Source: Verrucomicrobiota bacterium | GTDB lineage: Bacteria > Verrucomicrobiota > Verrucomicrobiia > Verrucomicrobiales > Verrucomicrobiaceae | Length of the DNA stretch: 64,000 bases | Reading direction: 5' to 3' | Assembly (NCBI GenBank): GCA_017301975.1 | Contig: JAFLEI010000007.1 | Coordinates: forward strand, 143,664 to 207,663 | Part shown: positions 60,675-64,000 of the stretch, piece after piece | Numbering within the stretch: position 1 is the stretch's first letter | Layout: every line of letters starts with the position of its first letter | Program-made: the position numbers and the translations under genes | Notes under the pieces: model-generated | The model's input: only the letters and a program-made list of their open reading frames with translations | Database searches by the model: none | Told to the model about the DNA's origin: nothing

Positions 60675-62207
60675 CTACCCCACCCCCACATGCCGCGCCT
60701 GCCGGCTTCCCGCCGTGCTGCGCTTCGGCGCTTCACGCTCCGCAGTCTGCATACCGCTCAGGCGCAATCCCTCACGCCCCGGCACACGATTCCAGTCCTG
60801 CATCATGGTTGCTGCCGCGATGTCCTCCGGCACCCCACACTCCTCCGTCAGATAATCAAACAGCGCCTGCGCCAGCACCGGCAGCGCGATCTGATGGGTG
60901 CGCTTCAGCTTCTTGTACAAGCTCTCGGCAAAGGCCATGAAGGCAACAAAGGGCGACTCATTCTGCTGCCACAAGAGATCCAGCGTTGCGGTGAAGTTGC
61001 CGCTGTTCGCCACCAGATCCCAGTAGCGCGCAAAGCGCCGCATGCGCTGCATCTCCATAAAGCGGATGTCCCGGTTCTCCAGCATCTCGTAGGGCGGCAC
61101 CGGCGAGTATTTCATCTCAAACTCCGCATCATGCCGAACGATCGGCGTACCGCGCAGCCGTTTCAAAATACCCACCTGAATCTCCTGCGGCCCCATCTTC
61201 ACCAGCCGGTCAAAGCCACGCCCAAAGCTCGCCACATCCTCTCCCGGCAAACCGACGATGAGGTCCGCATGCACATGGATGCCGGTCTGTTCGCGCAGAA
61301 AGCGCAGATTGTCCTCCAGCCGCGTCAGATTCTGCCGCCGGCTGATGTTCTTCGACGTCGCCTCATCAAAGGTTTGAATGCCCACCTCAAACTGCACCGC
61401 ACCCGCAGGAAACTCACGAATGATGTCGCGCAGTTGCTCCGGCAGACGGTCCGGCACCATCTCAAAGTGCAGGAACATCCCATCACGCCAGCGGTCCAGG
61501 AAAAAGCGTAGGATCGCCATGCTCGTCGGCAGGTGCAGATTGAAGGTGCGGTCCACAAATTTAAATGTCAGCGCCCCCCGGTCCAGCAGCCCCTGCATCG
61601 CCTGCAAAAAGGCCTCAAGCGCAAAAGCACGCACCGGCACATCCAGGGAGGACAGGCAGAACTCACAGGTGAATGGGCAGCCGCGCGATGCCTCCACATA
61701 GAGGATGCGATGCGCCAAATCCGACTCCGTGTAGAGATCATAGGGCAGAACGACTTTCTCCAGCGTTGGCAACCCGCCGGTCATCACCTTCGGCAGCGCC
61801 GCCTGCGCCGCCGCATCCTGCCCCAGCAGCACGTCACAAACCTCGGCAAACTTCAGATCCGCCTCGCCCGTGATCACATGGTCCGCCAGCGCCACGATTG
61901 GTTGTCCCTCCCATTCATACGACACCTCCGGCCCGCCCAGCACGATGCGAATCTGTGGCCGCAAACGCCGCAGCATCCCCAGCACCTCCGTCGTCTCCAC
62001 GACATTCCAGATGTACACCCCGAAGCCCACAATGCGCGGCTCCAGCGCCAGCACCGCCTCCACGATTTCCAGCGGTGCCTGATTGATCTGAAATTCCGCG
62101 ATGCAGGCCCGCTCACGCAAGGATCCCAGGTTCGCCAGCAGGTAGCGCAGCCCGAAAGAGCTGTGGATGTATTTGGCGTTGAGCGTGGCTAGGACGATGT
62201 CGGGCAT
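60675..62207 (-). CDS. B12-binding-domain radical SAM protein (DUF4080-like)
   Basis: 510 residues from the ATG at 62207. The N-terminus is a B12-binding-type domain (MPDIVLATLNAKYIHSSFGLRYLLANLGSL ... RIVGFGVYIWNVVETTEVLGML, with IRIVLGGPEVSYEWEG). The radical-SAM cluster motif is CPFTCEFCLSSLD. Later comes KFVDRTFNLHLPTSMAILRFFLDRW and the C-terminal DUF4080-like helical region. The target is unknown; related proteins act in a range of modifications. It stands alone, divergent from the KamA gene. Confidence 0.88.
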   Translation of the reverse strand: MPDIVLATLNAKYIHSSFGLRYLLANLGSLRERACIAEFQINQAPLEIVEAVLALEPRIVGFGVYIWNVVETTEVLGMLRRLRPQIRIVLGGPEVSYEWEGQPIVALADHVITGEADLKFAEVCDVLLGQDAAAQAALPKVMTGGLPTLEKVVLPYDLYTESDLAHRILYVEASRGCPFTCEFCLSSLDVPVRAFALEAFLQAMQGLLDRGALTFKFVDRTFNLHLPTSMAILRFFLDRWRDGMFLHFEMVPDRLPEQLRDIIREFPAGAVQFEVGIQTFDEATSKNISRRQNLTRLEDNLRFLREQTGIHVHADLIVGLPGEDVASFGRGFDRLVKMGPQEIQVGILKRLRGTPIVRHDAEFEMKYSPVPPYEMLENRDIRFMEMQRMRRFARYWDLVANSGNFTATLDLLWQQNESPFVAFMAFAESLYKKLKRTHQIALPVLAQALFDYLTEECGVPEDIAAATMMQDWNRVPGREGLRLSGMQTAEREAPKRSTAGSRQARHVGVG

Positions 62208-62372
62208 CGCGCCAAATGTCGCTGAGGTGGGGCCTTGCGGCAAATGCCTTTGCGCACCCATCCGGGTCAATCACGACCCCCGATGCAAGGAATGCACCCA
62301 AACCGCCGCAGGGGACGTTTGACATTCGAACACTCCCGCGCCTAACCTCCGCGCCCACCGATCCCGCAGTAC

Positions 62373-63533
62373 ATGCAAGACACCCTCCCGCTGCCTGAAA
62401 AGGAGTTCCGCTCCTTTGCTCAAGGCTTTTGGTCCGAAAAGAACGTCTCTCCAGCCGACTGGAACAGCGCCACCTGGCAGCTCAAGAATCGGATCACGAC
62501 CCTCAAACAGCTCGAGGAACATCTCACCCTGACCGAGGAAGAACGCGCTGGCGTGCTGCTCTCCGGCAACAAGCTGGCGATGGCCATCACGCCTCATTAT
62601 TTTAATCTCATTGACGCTGAGGACCCAGGTTGCCCCATCCGCCGTCAAGTGATCCCACGCATCGAGGAAACACTGGAAGACCCCGATGAAATGAGCGACC
62701 CCTGCGGCGAAGACAGCCACATGCCGGTGCCGGGCCTCGTTCACCGCTACCCGGACCGCGTGCTGTTTCTGGTGACCGACCGCTGCGCCAGCTACTGCCG
62801 CTACTGCACCCGCAGCCGCGTCGTTTCCGGTGTGGGCGAACAGGAGCTTCATACCGAATTTGAAGCCGCATTCCGCTATCTGGAGCGCCACACCGAAGTG
62901 CGTGACGTGCTGCTTTCAGGCGGTGATCCCCTGCTCTTCTCAGATGCCAAGCTCGATGCCCTGCTCACGCGCCTGCGCTCGATCAAGCACATCGAATTCA
63001 TCCGCATCGGCAGCCGCGTGCCCATCTTCGTCCCGCAGCGCATCACGCCCGAGCTTTGCCAGATGCTCCAAAAGCACCACCCTCTGTGGCTGAGCATCCA
63101 CACCAATCACCCCCGCGAACTCACCACCGAAGTGCGCGACGGCCTCGCCCTGCTCGCCAATCACGGAGTCCCGCTCGGCAATCAAAGCGTCCTCCTCCGC
63201 GGCGTAAACGACAACGCCGAAGTGATGAAGAGCCTCGTCCACAAGCTCCTCATGTGCCGCGTCCGCCCTTACTACCTGTATCAGTGCGACTTGATCCAGG
63301 GTAGCTCCCACCTCCGCACCAGCGTGGCCGACGGCATCGACATCATTGAGCAACTCCGCGGCCATACCACCGGCTACGCCGTGCCCCAGTTCGTCATCGA
63401 CGCCCCCGGCGGCGGCGGCAAAGTCCCCCTCAATCCCGACTACGTCCTCGTCCGCGACGAACAACGCGTCGTCATCCGCAACTACGAAGGCAAAACCTTT
63501 GAGTATCCGGAACCCGCATTGGTGCGGCGTTAA
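62373..63533 (+). CDS. KamA-family radical SAM protein (lysine 2,3-aminomutase-like)
   Basis: 386 residues. The N-terminal WQLKNRITTLKQLEEHLTLTEEE matches KamA. The radical-SAM motif is CASYCRYCTR, followed by DVLLSGGDPLLFSD, GNQSVLLRGVNDNAEV, and the PLP-Lys region APGGGGKVPLNPDYV. Family members interconvert lysine and beta-lysine, while EpmB uses the same chemistry on the lysine of elongation factor P. Length and the full N-terminal segment favour KamA-type over EpmB, but no efp or epmA gene is in view. The ATG at 62373 is the only sensible start. Confidence 0.9.
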   Translation: MQDTLPLPEKEFRSFAQGFWSEKNVSPADWNSATWQLKNRITTLKQLEEHLTLTEEERAGVLLSGNKLAMAITPHYFNLIDAEDPGCPIRRQVIPRIEETLEDPDEMSDPCGEDSHMPVPGLVHRYPDRVLFLVTDRCASYCRYCTRSRVVSGVGEQELHTEFEAAFRYLERHTEVRDVLLSGGDPLLFSDAKLDALLTRLRSIKHIEFIRIGSRVPIFVPQRITPELCQMLQKHHPLWLSIHTNHPRELTTEVRDGLALLANHGVPLGNQSVLLRGVNDNAEVMKSLVHKLLMCRVRPYYLYQCDLIQGSSHLRTSVADGIDIIEQLRGHTTGYAVPQFVIDAPGGGGKVPLNPDYVLVRDEQRVVIRNYEGKTFEYPEPALVRR

Positions 63534-63939
63534 TACCCCCCTGTTCATCGGTTCCATATCGCCCTCAGCTCACGCTCAAAAAGCCCCTTCCCCCCTGAGG
63601 AAACCGCAGGTAGTCGCGCCGCCACAGATGTAACCGCCAGCCAGAGCAGGTGCCCGCCGAGTGATTTCAAGCTGCGCAACTGCAGCACCCAACCACTTGC
63701 TCCCGAAGAGCCTTAGCGTGGCGGAGACAGCCGAAGGATATTCACGAAAATGAGAGCGGTTTTAACGACAACGCGGCCATACCCTTGGTGAAAACTATCA
63801 AAGAGCGTCGCGAGAGCGCAAGCAAAGTAGTCCTCACAGTCCCCTGTGCGGCGCGCCGCCATCCCCCAGCCACTCCTAGGCAGTGTTTGAAAACCTCCCA
63901 ATTGCCCAGGGAGCGTGTTTGTGGCATGAGAGAAAACCG
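63534..63939. other. Intergenic region, no supported gene
   Basis: About 400 bases after the KamA gene. Possible reading frames on the minus strand (63713-63961) have no recognisable domain and no sign of coding use. The sequence from about 63715 (GGCGGAGACAGCCGAAGGAT onward) is unlike neighbouring intergenic DNA and may be a dispersed repeat, but I cannot compare it with other loci. Confidence 0.4.
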
Positions 63940-64000
63940 ATGAAAACACAACGCTTTGCATGGTGGGAGCCGCTCAAAAAGCGGCTCAAAAAAATGGTGT
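63940..64000 (+). CDS. Possible start of a gene running off the right edge
   Basis: An ATG at 63940 opens an uninterrupted frame of 20 codons to the window end (MKTQRFAWWEPLKKRLKKMV). The basic stretch could be the start of a signal peptide, but there is no SD sequence and the reading frame cannot be tested beyond the edge. Confidence 0.3.
   Translation, partial: MKTQRFAWWEPLKKRLKKMV

Noticed and set aside
63713..63961. Minus-strand frame of 82 codons at the right end
   Set aside because: No start context or recognisable domain, and it overlaps another possible frame.
63967..63987. GAGCCGCT/AGCGGCTC hairpin at the right edge
   Set aside because: Perfect 8-bp arms but followed by an A-run, not a T-run, on the strand where it would need to terminate; no gene end adjoins it.
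1..64000. CRISPR array, insertion sequence, prophage or integrative element
   Set aside because: No evenly spaced direct repeats, transposase, integrase or flanking duplications were seen by eye.

Overview
The window looks like chromosomal DNA of a GC-rich member of the Verrucomicrobiota, most likely the Verrucomicrobiaceae (Prosthecobacter-like). This is inferred from protein content: a DUF1552 secreted protein, a planctomycete-type cytochrome c lipoprotein, an SHD1-like domain in front of an esterase, PmoA-like and golvesin-tailed FAD proteins, a NagB-LmbE fusion, many signal peptides and few clear Shine-Dalgarno sites. No insertion sequence, integrase, prophage or CRISPR array is visible. 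The only RNA gene found is tRNA-Lys(CTT) at 36967-37042.

Layout. 1-5.7 kb: TPM/LemA pair, methyltransferase, cytochrome lipoprotein, ABM protein, leucine-rich-repeat protein, secreted esterase and a His-rich Fur regulator. 5.7-14.1 kb: Ser/Thr-rich surface protein, two coupled TPM-like genes, a zinc-ribbon membrane protein, DUF1552 protein and azurin. 14.1-17.5 kb: two ammonium transporters, each with its own terminator and each preceded by a sigma54-type -24/-12 element. 17.5-20.2 kb: CPBP protease and a CE15-type esterase. 20.3-25.0 kb: a tight ROK kinase - Ppx/GppA - Ppk1 polyphosphate operon. 25-31.8 kb: a kinase-like protein with a small overlapping partner, aquaporin, MlaE permease, TatD and PmoA-like proteins. 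31.8-37.8 kb: FAD-dependent oxidoreductase, Tat-exported unknown, PL14-like lyase, tRNA and PIG-L deacetylase. 38-47.3 kb: a 946-residue membrane protein with two degenerate kinase modules, a tannase/feruloyl-esterase family protein, RimO, a CckA-like hybrid kinase and a second Fur. 47.3-53.7 kb: NagB-LmbE fusion, LysR divergon with ABM/AhpD-like genes, LipA, a sialidase-like protein with an apparent frameshift, and a VOC protein. 53.7-64 kb: a leftward run (TPR protein, DUF1826-like, SufR-like regulator, lipoprotein, AsmA-like), then a B12-type radical SAM protein and a KamA-family aminomutase.

How the genes fit together. Several secreted enzymes (CE15 esterase, PL14-like lyase, tannase-like esterase, beta-propeller proteins, FAD oxidoreductase) fit a polysaccharide-degrading lifestyle. 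Ammonium uptake appears to be under sigma54 (nitrogen) control. The polyphosphate operon couples polymer synthesis to a ROK kinase lacking the usual zinc motif, which may use polyphosphate. The most unusual items are the tandem pseudokinase, the divergent Ppx, the ROK-Ppx-Ppk linkage, the NagB fusion with an apparently dead deacetylase half, and a long hairpin that ends exactly at a start codon. All functions are read from sequence motifs by eye and no database search was run.
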